Made by a program: the position numbers and the translations under genes. A stretch of DNA of 21,206 bases from NCBI GenBank assembly GCA_036507955.1, contig DATCIH010000113.1, positions 1 through 21,206 of the forward strand, given 5' to 3'. Under the pieces are notes generated by a model, which was not told the DNA's origin, searched no databases, and saw only the letters and a list, made by a program, of their open reading frames with translations. This stretch comes from DATCIH01 sp036507955 (GTDB lineage Bacteria > Bacillota > Clostridia > Clostridiales > Clostridiaceae). Positions 7,391-14,591 of the stretch are shown piece after piece (within the stretch, counting starts at the first letter, position 1; each line of letters begins with the position of its first letter).

Positions 7391-8233
7391 TTGGAAATAA
7401 AAGCTTATGCTAAAATAAACCTTTCTTTAGATGTTCTAGGGGAAAGAGAGGATGGTTATCATCTTCTAAAAATGGTAATGCAGAACATAGATTTGTTTGA
7501 TACTTTACACTTAGAAAGAATACCTAAAGGGATTGTATTAGAATGCAATAAGAAGTACGTTCCAACAGATGGAAGGAATTCAGTTTATAAAGCGATAGAC
7601 TTGTTTAAAAGAACCTTTAGTATTAATGAGGGTTTAAGAATAAATATAATAAAGAATATACCAGTAGCCGCAGGTCTTGCAGGAGGAAGTGCAGATGCTG
7701 CTGCTATATTAAAGGCTATGAGGGATATATATAAGCCTGAAGTAAATGATGAAAAACTTATGGCCTTAGGCGTATTAATAGGAGCAGATGTACCCTATTG
7801 TATAAAGGGGGGAACATGCCTTTGTGAAGGTATTGGAGAACTAATTACTCCTTTGAAAGCATTTTCAGGGTATAGATTAGTATTAATAAAGCCGTCCTTT
7901 GGTGCATCCACAAAGGATGTTTATAATCTTTTAGATTTAGATAAGATATTTAGGCACCCCTTAACGGAAGATATAATCAAGTATATTGAAGCAGGTGATA
8001 TTAAAGCCTTAGCTCAGAATATGAAAAATGTATTAGAAAATGTAACCTTTAATATGTACCCAGTGCTTAAGGGCATAAAAAAGCAATTAGTAGATAATGG
8101 CGCCTTGGGAGCTATGATGAGCGGAAGTGGACCAACTATCTTTGGGTTGTATGATGATGATTTAAAGGCAGAGAAAAGTTACAATGCGTTAAAAAACAAA
8201 TATAAAGAGGTGTATATAACTAAAACTATTTAA
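7391..8233 (+). CDS. ispE: 4-diphosphocytidyl-2-C-methyl-D-erythritol kinase
   Basis: This 280-aa GHMP-family kinase phosphorylates CDP-ME in the MEP pathway to isoprenoid precursors. It has the N-terminal AKINLSLDVLGEREDGYH motif, the ATP-binding glycine-rich segment PVAAGLAGGSADAAA (about 91-105) and the C-terminal MMSGSGPTIFG motif, all expected in IspE. The start is TTG at 7391 because GGAGGTGAAGAT precedes it directly and the AKINL motif begins six residues later. It follows cphA by 58 bp with no terminator between, so it is probably co-transcribed with cphBA. A terminator follows it. Confidence 0.96.
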   Translation: MEIKAYAKINLSLDVLGEREDGYHLLKMVMQNIDLFDTLHLERIPKGIVLECNKKYVPTDGRNSVYKAIDLFKRTFSINEGLRINIIKNIPVAAGLAGGSADAAAILKAMRDIYKPEVNDEKLMALGVLIGADVPYCIKGGTCLCEGIGELITPLKAFSGYRLVLIKPSFGASTKDVYNLLDLDKIFRHPLTEDIIKYIEAGDIKALAQNMKNVLENVTFNMYPVLKGIKKQLVDNGALGAMMSGSGPTIFGLYDDDLKAEKSYNALKNKYKEVYITKTI

Positions 8234-8278
8234 ATTTCGTCCATGCAGTGCTCACATTAAAATAGGTGTACAATATTT

Positions 8279-8314
8279 AAAAAAAAGAATTCTGAAAAAG
8301 GATTCTTTTTTTTT
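8279..8314 (+). terminator. Intrinsic terminator after ispE
   Basis: An A-rich 5' arm ending in GAATTC pairs with GGATTC and a run of T (8301-8314), giving about 13 bp around a TGAAAAA loop followed by T residues. It closes the cphB-cphA-ispE transcript and separates it from the germination operon. Confidence 0.8.
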
Positions 8315-8376
8315 ACATATTATTTTATGTAAAGGTAAAAATAAAGAACATAACATAATATGTTGAGGTGAATTAG

Positions 8377-8565
8377 TTGATAATTAATCTATTTACTTTT
8401 TACTTTTTATTACTTGTCTTATTAGAAAGCTTTGTTGTTGGCATCATTGATGCTAAAACATTTAGAGAAAATAACAGAAAAAAGGCAGAAAAACAAGCTA
8501 AATTTATAAGTTTAGCAGGTGCGTTCATAGCAATTATGCTTTTTATTATTAATGTCTTTATATAA
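8377..8565 (+). CDS. 62-aa two-helix membrane protein at the head of the ger operon
   Basis: The product has two predicted transmembrane helices (about 5-25 and 43-62) joined by a strongly basic loop (RENNRKKAEKQAK), so the loop is probably cytoplasmic. The start is TTG at 8377 with GAGGTG upstream. Its stop codon overlaps the ribosome binding site of the receptor A gene 14 bp later, so the two are almost certainly co-transcribed. Small two-helix proteins (D subunits) accompany many GerA-type receptors and modulate them, and this one fits in size, topology and position. It may belong to the small clostridial family named after C. botulinum CLC_0170, but I cannot confirm that. Function unproven. 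Confidence 0.8.
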   Translation: MIINLFTFYFLLLVLLESFVVGIIDAKTFRENNRKKAEKQAKFISLAGAFIAIMLFIINVFI

Positions 8566-8579
8566 AGGTGGTGAGCTAA

Positions 8580-10040
8580 TTGAAGGAAAACATAAATGAT
8601 AATATATCGGATGAGGCACAAATAAATTTAGACTATTTAAAGGAATTATTAAAGGATAATAGTGATATAATTTTTCGAGAATTTTATATTTCCAACTGGA
8701 AAGGAGTACTTATTTATATAGATGGAATGACAGATAAAATTTTACTTGATGATTATGTGTTAGAAACCTTAATGGTGATGGGGGATAAAGTAGATAAGGT
8801 TACTGATATTAAAGAAAGACTGCTTACAGTAACTGATGTTAAAGAGTTCAGCAGCATGGCTGATGGAGTGAAATATGCGTTATCAGGTGACTGCATAATC
8901 TTTATTGATGGATTAAAGGTTTGCTATGTACTTGGAACTAGAACTTGGAATGCAAGAGGAGTAACTGAACCTTCCTCAGAAACTGTAGTTCGAGGTGCTC
9001 GGGAAAGCTTTACGGAAACCATAAGATTCAATACAGTTTTAGTAAGGAGAAAGATAAGAGATACCAGATTTAAGCTGGAATTAAAGAGTTATGGAATAAG
9101 ATCAAAAACAGATGTAGCCATAATGTATATCGATGATATTGTAAACAAGGAAGTTTTAAAGGAGCTTAGAGCTAGACTGGAAAAAGTCAACATTGATGCT
9201 ATATTAGATAGTGGCTATATAGAACAAATTATTGAAGATAATAAATGGACACCTTTCCCACAAATTCAAAGTACAGAAAGACCTGATGTAGTTGCAGCTG
9301 GACTTTATGAAGGTAGGATTGCTATCTTAGTTGACAATTCTCCCTTTGCCTTAATAGTTCCGGCGGCTCTACCTGTTTTTTTCCAATCACCAGATGATTA
9401 TTATCAAAGATGGTTTACTTCATCAATTGTTAGAATAATAAGATTCACTGCAATTTTATTATCATTACTTTTACCATCTTTGTATATAGCTATTTCATCT
9501 TTTCATACTGAAATAATACCTATTAAGTTAGCTTATTCTATAGCTGCTTCAAGGGTGGGGGTTCCTTTTCCTGCTTTTGTTGAGACTCTTATAATGGAGT
9601 TAAGTTTAGCTTTTTTACTGGAAGCGGTTGTAAGGCTACCAAGACCTATAGGCTCAACAATAGGCATTGTTGGAGGATTAATAATAGGTCAAGCGGCAGT
9701 AAGTGCAGGAATAGTAAGCCCAATTATGATAATTATAGTTTCAATTACAGCAATTACAAATTTTGTAGTACCGAATTATGAAGTTTCTTCTGCCTTAAGG
9801 GTTATAAGGATATTACTGATAATATTATCGTCTATCATAGGTCTTTATGGAATAATGCTAGGTGGCATTATAGTACTAATTCATCTTATAAAGCTAGAAA
9901 GCTTTGGAATACCTTATTTATCACCATTAGTTAATCCAGATATTTCGGATTTCAAAGATCTTTTTATAAGAATGCCTATGTGCTTTTTCAAGAAAAGACC
10001 TGTATATCTTAAAACAGGAGATAAAATTAGACAGAAATAG
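8580..10040 (+). CDS. gerKA: GerA-family germinant receptor A subunit
   Basis: This 486-aa protein is a normal-length A subunit of a spore germinant receptor in the inner spore membrane. A soluble N-terminal half (about 1-270) is followed by the conserved QSPDDYYQRW segment and several C-terminal membrane helices, with family motifs AASRVGVPFPAFVETLIMEL and EAVVRLPRPIGSTIGIVGGLIIGQAAV. The TTG start is set by AAAGGTGGTGA five bases upstream. B and C subunits follow in order. The family assignment is secure; the K-type symbol is the common clostridial label and the exact paralogue cannot be fixed from sequence reading alone. Such operons are usually expressed in the forespore under sigma-G. 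Confidence 0.93.
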   Translation: MKENINDNISDEAQINLDYLKELLKDNSDIIFREFYISNWKGVLIYIDGMTDKILLDDYVLETLMVMGDKVDKVTDIKERLLTVTDVKEFSSMADGVKYALSGDCIIFIDGLKVCYVLGTRTWNARGVTEPSSETVVRGARESFTETIRFNTVLVRRKIRDTRFKLELKSYGIRSKTDVAIMYIDDIVNKEVLKELRARLEKVNIDAILDSGYIEQIIEDNKWTPFPQIQSTERPDVVAAGLYEGRIAILVDNSPFALIVPAALPVFFQSPDDYYQRWFTSSIVRIIRFTAILLSLLLPSLYIAISSFHTEIIPIKLAYSIAASRVGVPFPAFVETLIMELSLAFLLEAVVRLPRPIGSTIGIVGGLIIGQAAVSAGIVSPIMIIIVSITAITNFVVPNYEVSSALRVIRILLIILSSIIGLYGIMLGGIIVLIHLIKLESFGIPYLSPLVNPDISDFKDLFIRMPMCFFKKRPVYLKTGDKIRQK

Positions 10041-10054
10041 AAAGGTGGTGAACA

Positions 10055-10073
10055 CTCAGTTTACAATACTGGG
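10055..10073 (+). other. Possible hairpin between Shine-Dalgarno and start of gerKB
   Basis: CTCAGT (10055-10060) can pair with ACTGGG (10068-10073), with one G-U pair and a seven-base loop. If folded, it leaves only nine unpaired bases between AAAGGTGGTGA (10041-10051) and the ATG. The pairing is seen in the sequence; folding and use are inferred. Confidence 0.4.
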
Positions 10074-10079
10074 GAATTT

Positions 10080-11183
10080 ATGAATAATAGTGGCTTTATT
10101 GGCAAATACGGTTTTTTTTCATCGATAGTTGTTGCAATTATTGGAGTTGGTATATTTTCTCTTCCAGGAGAGCTTGCAAAGTCTGTGGGAAATGATGGTT
10201 GGTTAGTTTCTATTCTTGATGGGCTGATATGTCTTCTTCTTCTTTATATCATATATAAAATAATGAGTAAGAATAATTATGATACCTTTTATAATATATT
10301 AATAAGAAATTTTGGTAAGGTCATAGGGAAAATTGTTGCTTTTATTTTTTCAATATATCTTATTATTTCAATATCAACAGGGATGAGAGTTTTTTCAGAA
10401 GTTTTAAAAATGTATTTGTTAGAGAAAACTCCCACTGAGTTTATTACCTTAACAATGATTTTATGTGGATATTATTTAATCCGAGGCAGTCTTACTAACC
10501 TTGTACGATTTAATGAGGTAGCCTTTTGGATTATGTTTATTCCCATATTTATCGTATTAATATTCGCAGCATATGATGCAGATTTTTCCAACGTTTTCCC
10601 AATATTAAACAGTTCTCCTGTAAATTATTTCCAGGCTATAAGTTTATCAAGCTTTAGCTTTGGAGGAATCGGAATAATATTTTTAATGTTACCAGCTTTA
10701 AAGAATAAGAGTGATTATAAAAAATCCGCTATAATGGCAGTAACATTTATAACTATCTTCTATGTAGTTATAAATGTTCTTTGTATAGCAAGCTCTTCTA
10801 GTCCACAGGTGGGAAAGCTTCTATGGCCCACGATTGCAATGGTAAAATCTATAAGCATACCTGGTGGCTTTATAGAAGGACTTGAAGGCTCTGTAATGGC
10901 CCTGTGGGTTATATTTTATTTTACCTTCTTTACTAATGGCCTATACTTTTCTTCTGATTTAATAAAAGATATATTTGGACTTGAGGATATTAAAATATCT
11001 TCTTATCTTGTTATCCCATTTATTTATTTAATAGCATTATTGCCAAGAGATATAGGCGAATTATATGGGATCATCGAAGGAGTATTTCCAATATTATTTT
11101 TCACATGTCTTATTTTCTTTCCTTTAATTTTATTGTTAATTATTAAGCTGAAAAAAAAGGTGGCGGCTACTGATGAAGCATAA
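10080..11183 (+). CDS. gerKB: GerA-family germinant receptor B subunit (integral membrane)
   Basis: This 367-aa protein has about ten hydrophobic helices and belongs to the APC-like B-subunit family of germinant receptors. It begins with the typical GKYGFFSSIVVAIIGVGIFSLPG helix and carries a GNDGW motif. The B subunit is thought to hold the germinant-binding site. The only usable in-frame start is ATG at 10080; upstream codons reach a stop at 10038 without another start. GGGGAA lies only a few bases from the ATG, whereas the best ribosome binding sequence, AAAGGTGGTGA, is 28 bases away with a possible hairpin between. The 3' end overlaps the C gene by 11 bp. Confidence 0.92.
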   Translation: MNNSGFIGKYGFFSSIVVAIIGVGIFSLPGELAKSVGNDGWLVSILDGLICLLLLYIIYKIMSKNNYDTFYNILIRNFGKVIGKIVAFIFSIYLIISISTGMRVFSEVLKMYLLEKTPTEFITLTMILCGYYLIRGSLTNLVRFNEVAFWIMFIPIFIVLIFAAYDADFSNVFPILNSSPVNYFQAISLSSFSFGGIGIIFLMLPALKNKSDYKKSAIMAVTFITIFYVVINVLCIASSSSPQVGKLLWPTIAMVKSISIPGGFIEGLEGSVMALWVIFYFTFFTNGLYFSSDLIKDIFGLEDIKISSYLVIPFIYLIALLPRDIGELYGIIEGVFPILFFTCLIFFPLILLLIIKLKKKVAATDEA

Positions 11184-12348
11184 GAAATTGTTAATTTTAA
11201 TATTTATGAGTTTGCTCCTTACTGGCTGTTGGGATAAACTTGAGATAGATCAAAGAAGCTTTATATCAACTATTGGGATTGATCCTGGGAAGGAAATAGA
11301 TAAATTAAAAGATTTGAAAAAGATTAAGCCTGGGGACCCCTTTGAAGAAAGAGCTATTGATGAACTAAGTGTAACCTTCGGGTTTCCTGATATAAGTCAG
11401 CTTGGGCAGCAAAAGGGTAACTCAGCAGAAGATAAGTACATAACCACCCAGGCATATTCCATTGAAGACGGTATTACTAAATCAACCGCTATGAGTAGTA
11501 AAAGCATTTTTATAGCGGATTGTCAATTACTGCTACTTAGCAGTGATATATTGCAATATCCTCAGGTTGTTAAACAGATACTAGACTATTTTCAAAGACA
11601 GCCAAGGGTTAATAAGAATATGTATATACTTGCTGTGGATGGAAATACAGAAGATTATATTAAATTTAAACCTTATATGGAAAAGAATATTCAAGATTAT
11701 ATTAGCGGAGTTATGGAAAACAGCGAAAGGACAGCAACAGTTCTACCTGTGACCTTAAATGAACTATTAATTCTATTAAACGAAAATGGCAATGCTATAA
11801 TCCCCAGACTTACCTTAGATAAGGATAGAAATGAGATAAAGCTTAATGGTATAGCTATAATAAAGAAATTCGCTTTGGTAGGATATTTAACGCCTATAGA
11901 AACCTCTGACTTAGAGATAGTAAGAGGGAAAGTTAAAAGTGGGAAAAAGGTTATATACTTAGAGGGAAATCCAGTAGACTTTGTAATAGAAGGTACAAAA
12001 AGAAAAATGAACATAGTAGAAAAAGATCAAAATTTTATAGTAAATATCGATTTGAAGTTGGAAGGGGAAATAAGAGCCATTTCTCTTGAAAAGAATCTAG
12101 GCCAAATTAGTAAACTTAAAGAAGTAGATGATGCTTTTAACAATGCATTAAGTATTGAATGTACTAAGATTGCAACTATGATGCAAAAAAACTTTGGAGT
12201 AGATGCTATAGAGATCAGAGAGAATATTGAAAAATATCATCCTGCCTTTTGGAAAAAAATAAGTAAGGACTGGGAGGAAGTATATAAGAATTCAGTAATC
12301 AATGTAAATGTAGATGTTAAAGCAAGAAGAATAGGCGTAACCCAATGA
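11173..12348 (+). CDS. gerKC: GerA-family germinant receptor C subunit (lipoprotein)
   Basis: This 391-aa protein starts with a lipoprotein signal: basic MKHKK, a hydrophobic run and lipobox LLTG-Cys19, followed by WDKLEIDQRSFI, the hallmark opening of GerC proteins. It is anchored to the outer face of the inner spore membrane as the third receptor subunit. The start overlaps the end of the B gene by 11 bp, with AAAGGTGG about ten bases upstream, so translation is likely coupled. The stop codon overlaps the ATG of a 30-codon frame (ATGA). Length is normal for the family. Confidence 0.93.
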   Translation: MKHKKLLILIFMSLLLTGCWDKLEIDQRSFISTIGIDPGKEIDKLKDLKKIKPGDPFEERAIDELSVTFGFPDISQLGQQKGNSAEDKYITTQAYSIEDGITKSTAMSSKSIFIADCQLLLLSSDILQYPQVVKQILDYFQRQPRVNKNMYILAVDGNTEDYIKFKPYMEKNIQDYISGVMENSERTATVLPVTLNELLILLNENGNAIIPRLTLDKDRNEIKLNGIAIIKKFALVGYLTPIETSDLEIVRGKVKSGKKVIYLEGNPVDFVIEGTKRKMNIVEKDQNFIVNIDLKLEGEIRAISLEKNLGQISKLKEVDDAFNNALSIECTKIATMMQKNFGVDAIEIRENIEKYHPAFWKKISKDWEEVYKNSVINVNVDVKARRIGVTQ

Positions 12349-12437
12349 ATAAAATTATAAAAAATGGTAATAATTACAATATTCTACTTTGTGTAGGAAT
12401 TATTATTGTTGGGGGGCTTAAGCTTATTCAAGCTTAG
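12345..12437 (+). CDS. 30-aa membrane microprotein coupled to the receptor C gene
   Basis: An ATG overlaps the C-subunit stop in an ATGA arrangement, the classical sign of coupled translation. The frame encodes 30 residues: a basic, asparagine-rich start (MNKIIKNGNNYN), one hydrophobic helix (ILLCVGIIIVGGLKLI) and the end QA. It stops six bases before spoIIR. It may be a small accessory of the receptor or only a coupling frame that carries ribosomes toward spoIIR. Its short length means that chance cannot be excluded. Confidence 0.5.
   Translation: MNKIIKNGNNYNILLCVGIIIVGGLKLIQA
12418..12437 (+). other. Hairpin between G-run and spoIIR start
   Basis: TAAGCTT (12419-12425) pairs exactly with AAGCTTA (12430-12436) around ATTC, plus one outer G-U pair. 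A G6 run (12411-12416) lies just before it and the spoIIR ATG six bases after. With the stem folded, the G-run would sit about six bases from the ATG. There is no other purine-rich ribosome binding site in front of spoIIR. Confidence 0.5.
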
Positions 12438-12442
12438 ATTTT

Positions 12443-13114
12443 ATGAGATATTTAAAGACAATTTTGTGTTTTATACTTTTTTCTTCTATTTTAATGGGTT
12501 TATTTAATGTTAGTGATGTAAAGGCAAGCCAAAAAACTATTGCAGAAAAAATAATAAGATTTCACGTTTTGGCTAATAGTGATACCCCTATGGATCAAAG
12601 TCTTAAACTAAAGGTTAAGGATAGGGTAATAAGCTATACATCAAAGTATTTAGGTGATTGTAAAGATCTGCAAAGCTTCAAAAAAGAATTATTAAAGCAT
12701 AATGAAAATATCAAGACTTTGGCAGAAAAGATTATTAAAGAAGCAGGCTACACTTACAAAGTAACCACAGAACTTTCCAGGGAAGATTTCCCTATTAAAA
12801 CTTATGGTGATGTAACTTTGCCTGAAGGTAATTATGAAGCTTACAGAATACTGATTGGAAAGGCAGAAGGCCAAAATTGGTGGTGTGTTATGTTTCCACC
12901 TTTATGTTTTATAGATTTGACAAAAGGTAACATAGCAAATGAAGAAACAGATACTAGTATGGGAAAAGTACTAAACTCTAATGAATTAAAATTAGTAAAG
13001 GGTAGTGAAACCAATAAAGTTTTAAAGCAAGTTAAAAAACCTTCAACTGATAATAAGATTGAGTTTAGATTCAAGATAGTAGATATATTAAAAAGTTTAA
13101 TCAAGAAAAGTTAG
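12443..13114 (+). CDS. spoIIR: Stage II sporulation protein R
   Basis: SpoIIR is the forespore-made signal that crosses the septum and triggers SpoIIGA to process pro-sigma-E in the mother cell. This 223-aa protein has an N-terminal signal or anchor helix (about 4-23), the family opening IAEKIIRFHVLANSDTPMDQ (about 33-52) followed by LKLKVKD, and the conserved NWWCVMFPPLCFID segment. A lysine-rich C-terminal tail (about 180-223) is less conserved. The ATG lacks an adjacent Shine-Dalgarno; see the hairpin entry. The position right behind the germination operon suggests read-through, but spoIIR is classically a sigma-F gene and should also have its own promoter, for which I saw only a weak candidate. 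Confidence 0.94.
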   Translation: MRYLKTILCFILFSSILMGLFNVSDVKASQKTIAEKIIRFHVLANSDTPMDQSLKLKVKDRVISYTSKYLGDCKDLQSFKKELLKHNENIKTLAEKIIKEAGYTYKVTTELSREDFPIKTYGDVTLPEGNYEAYRILIGKAEGQNWWCVMFPPLCFIDLTKGNIANEETDTSMGKVLNSNELKLVKGSETNKVLKQVKKPSTDNKIEFRFKIVDILKSLIKKS

Positions 13115-13127
13115 ACAAAATGGAAAG

Positions 13128-13170
13128 CAATGTAATTGCAAATCAATGTAATTGCAAATCAATGTAATTG
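13128..13170. repeat. 16-bp tandem repeat, 2.7 copies
   Basis: CAATGTAATTGCAAAT occurs twice in exact tandem (13128-13143, 13144-13159), and the first 11 bases occur a third time (13160-13170). It lies in the 97-bp gap between spoIIR and the convergent glycosyltransferase. It is probably slippage-derived; copy number could vary between strains. Confidence 0.9.
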
Positions 13171-13186
13171 ATTAGTAATTAATAAA

Positions 13187-13221
13187 TAATAGCTGAAGTA
13201 ACTTAGTTGCTTCAGCTATTA
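13187..13221. terminator. Bidirectional terminator between spoIIR and the glycosyltransferase
   Basis: A nearly perfect stem of about 15 bp (core AATAGCTGAAG with CTTCAGCTATT) overlaps the stop codon of the minus-strand gene. It is flanked by AT-rich sequence on both sides, with a better T-rich run on the minus strand. The position between convergent genes supports use in both directions. Confidence 0.75.
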
Positions 13222-14327
13222 CTTATTAACTTTTGAAGTAGTAAAACGATATTATTACCAGCTTCAGGTTTAGCATATTTAACTAAGTTAGCTTTCATTT
13301 CTTCTAATTTATTTGTATCATCTAGTAAGGAATCTATTAGTTCATGACAATCACTACTGTTAAGTTCAATCGCTAGGTTATGTCTGTATAAAAATTCTGC
13401 GTTTTTTTCTTCCTGCCCTGGGATTGGTGAAAATATAGCCATAGGTGTATTGCACATTAGGGCTTCAGTTATTGTAAGTCCACCAGGTTTAGTTAGAAGT
13501 AAGTCACAGCAACACATATAGTTATTAACCTCTTCTGTATAGCCTATTATTCTGGTTTCCTTTGTGGAGGAGCTTTTTAATTTGTTTAAATTATTAAATA
13601 ATTTCTTATTTGACCCAGTAATTACTATAATTTGCACATCTTTTTTTAATTTTGTCAGCTCTACATATATATCAGCTATTTTACCCATACCTAGGCTACC
13701 ACCCATTATTAATAACGTTTTTTTATTAGGATCTAAGTTAAGGGATTCAAAAACTTTTTTTTCATTATCTTTTTTTGTAAAAAAAGGATCCACAGGAAGG
13801 CCTAAAGGATGTACAATCTCACCAGGAACGCCCTTTAAAACCATTTGAGGAAGCATATCATCATTAGAAACAATATAGCCATCAATATTAGCATGTATCC
13901 AAAAGGTGTGAACTGCATAATCAGTAATTACACAGACCGAGGGTATATTAATTTTTTTTCTTTTCTTTAAGGAAGTTATGAGCCCTGTAGCAAAGGAATG
14001 AGTTGATATTATTATGTCAGGATCAAATTCCTTAATAAGTGGAAGTAAGCTAGAGGCTACTATATGACTTACTATATTAGAAAAGAGAACTATGCCCGTA
14101 TTATGTTCAGTAAAATCATATAATTTACCATATAAAGAAGGCTTTATTTTAATAGAATTCAAATAGGTACCTACAATTATCATATCCAAAAAAGGATGTA
14201 TATATCTTAAAGTATCAAGAACCTTAATTTCAGAATCAGGAGAATTTATAAGTATATGATTTTTTATTGCTTCAGCAGTCCTTTTATGACCACCTCCAGC
14301 AGAAACGGAAAGGATTAAAGCTTTCAT
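13212..14327 (-). CDS. MGDG-synthase-like family 28 glycosyltransferase
   Basis: This 371-aa protein has the two-domain layout of UgtP and monogalactosyldiacylglycerol synthases. It has an N-terminal SVSAGGGHKRTAEAI motif (about 7-21), then a GT28 C-terminal domain with IMGGSLGMGKI (about 208-218), GYTEEVNNYM and TKPGGLTITEAL (about 282-293), which binds the nucleotide sugar. Such enzymes transfer glucose or galactose from a UDP-sugar to diacylglycerol, forming membrane glycolipids, and act at the inner membrane face. The substrate cannot be told from sequence. ATG at 14327 has AGGGTGA upstream. The gene is a single unit, convergent with spoIIR and divergent from the glycolytic operon. Confidence 0.88.
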   Translation of the reverse strand: MKALILSVSAGGGHKRTAEAIKNHILINSPDSEIKVLDTLRYIHPFLDMIIVGTYLNSIKIKPSLYGKLYDFTEHNTGIVLFSNIVSHIVASSLLPLIKEFDPDIIISTHSFATGLITSLKKRKKINIPSVCVITDYAVHTFWIHANIDGYIVSNDDMLPQMVLKGVPGEIVHPLGLPVDPFFTKKDNEKKVFESLNLDPNKKTLLIMGGSLGMGKIADIYVELTKLKKDVQIIVITGSNKKLFNNLNKLKSSSTKETRIIGYTEEVNNYMCCCDLLLTKPGGLTITEALMCNTPMAIFSPIPGQEEKNAEFLYRHNLAIELNSSDCHELIDSLLDDTNKLEEMKANLVKYAKPEAGNNIVLLLQKLISNS

Positions 14328-14506
14328 TCATGTCACCCTTTAATATTTTTTAGCTAGGTGCTTATATCATCATTTTATATAATATCATATTTTAATAAAA
14401 CAGTATTGTATTTTTTAAATATATATATTTTTCACTGAATTTATCGTTATGCATATTTAATCAATAACGGAAGCAAAATATAATAGTTATAACACTAAAT
14501 TATTCC

Positions 14507-14535
14507 TTTACAATTATACGAGCATATTCTATAAT
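14507..14535 (+). promoter_or_regulatory. Sigma-A promoter of the glycolytic operon
   Basis: TTTACA (14507-14512), a 17-bp spacer and a perfect TATAAT (14530-14535) predict a start near 14542. This falls at the upstream edge of the CggR operator repeats, so bound repressor would block initiation or early elongation. Confidence 0.8.
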
Positions 14536-14540
14536 ATTAG

Positions 14541-14570
14541 TGGGACATAATTAAAATTGCTGGGACATAA
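14541..14570 (+). promoter_or_regulatory. CggR operator: two TGGGACATAA repeats 20 bp apart
   Basis: TGGGACATAA occurs at 14541-14550 and 14561-14570. The B. subtilis CggR operator also consists of two GGGAC-containing direct repeats with a 20-bp period downstream of the cggR promoter. Here the TGTC half of each B. subtilis unit is not conserved. The site lies about 20-50 bases before the cggR start, consistent with autoregulation relieved by fructose-1,6-bisphosphate. Confidence 0.8.
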
Positions 14571-14591
14571 CCAGGCCAAAGAAGGTGTATT

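Noticed and set aside
8329..8360. CATAATA (8354-8360) resembles a sigma-G -10 element before the germination operon.
   Set aside because: No acceptable -35 at the usual spacing; a seven-base match in AT-rich DNA is not enough, although a sigma-G promoter is expected near here.
10045..10083. Eleven- or twelve-codon GTG frame before gerKB.
   Set aside because: Its start is only about two bases from the Shine-Dalgarno and it has no recognisable product, so it is kept only as a rival explanation in the gerKB finding.
14328..14506. Promoter search for the minus-strand glycosyltransferase.
   Set aside because: The stretch is so AT-rich that several TATA-like -10 candidates occur, but none has a convincing -35; no specific call is justified.
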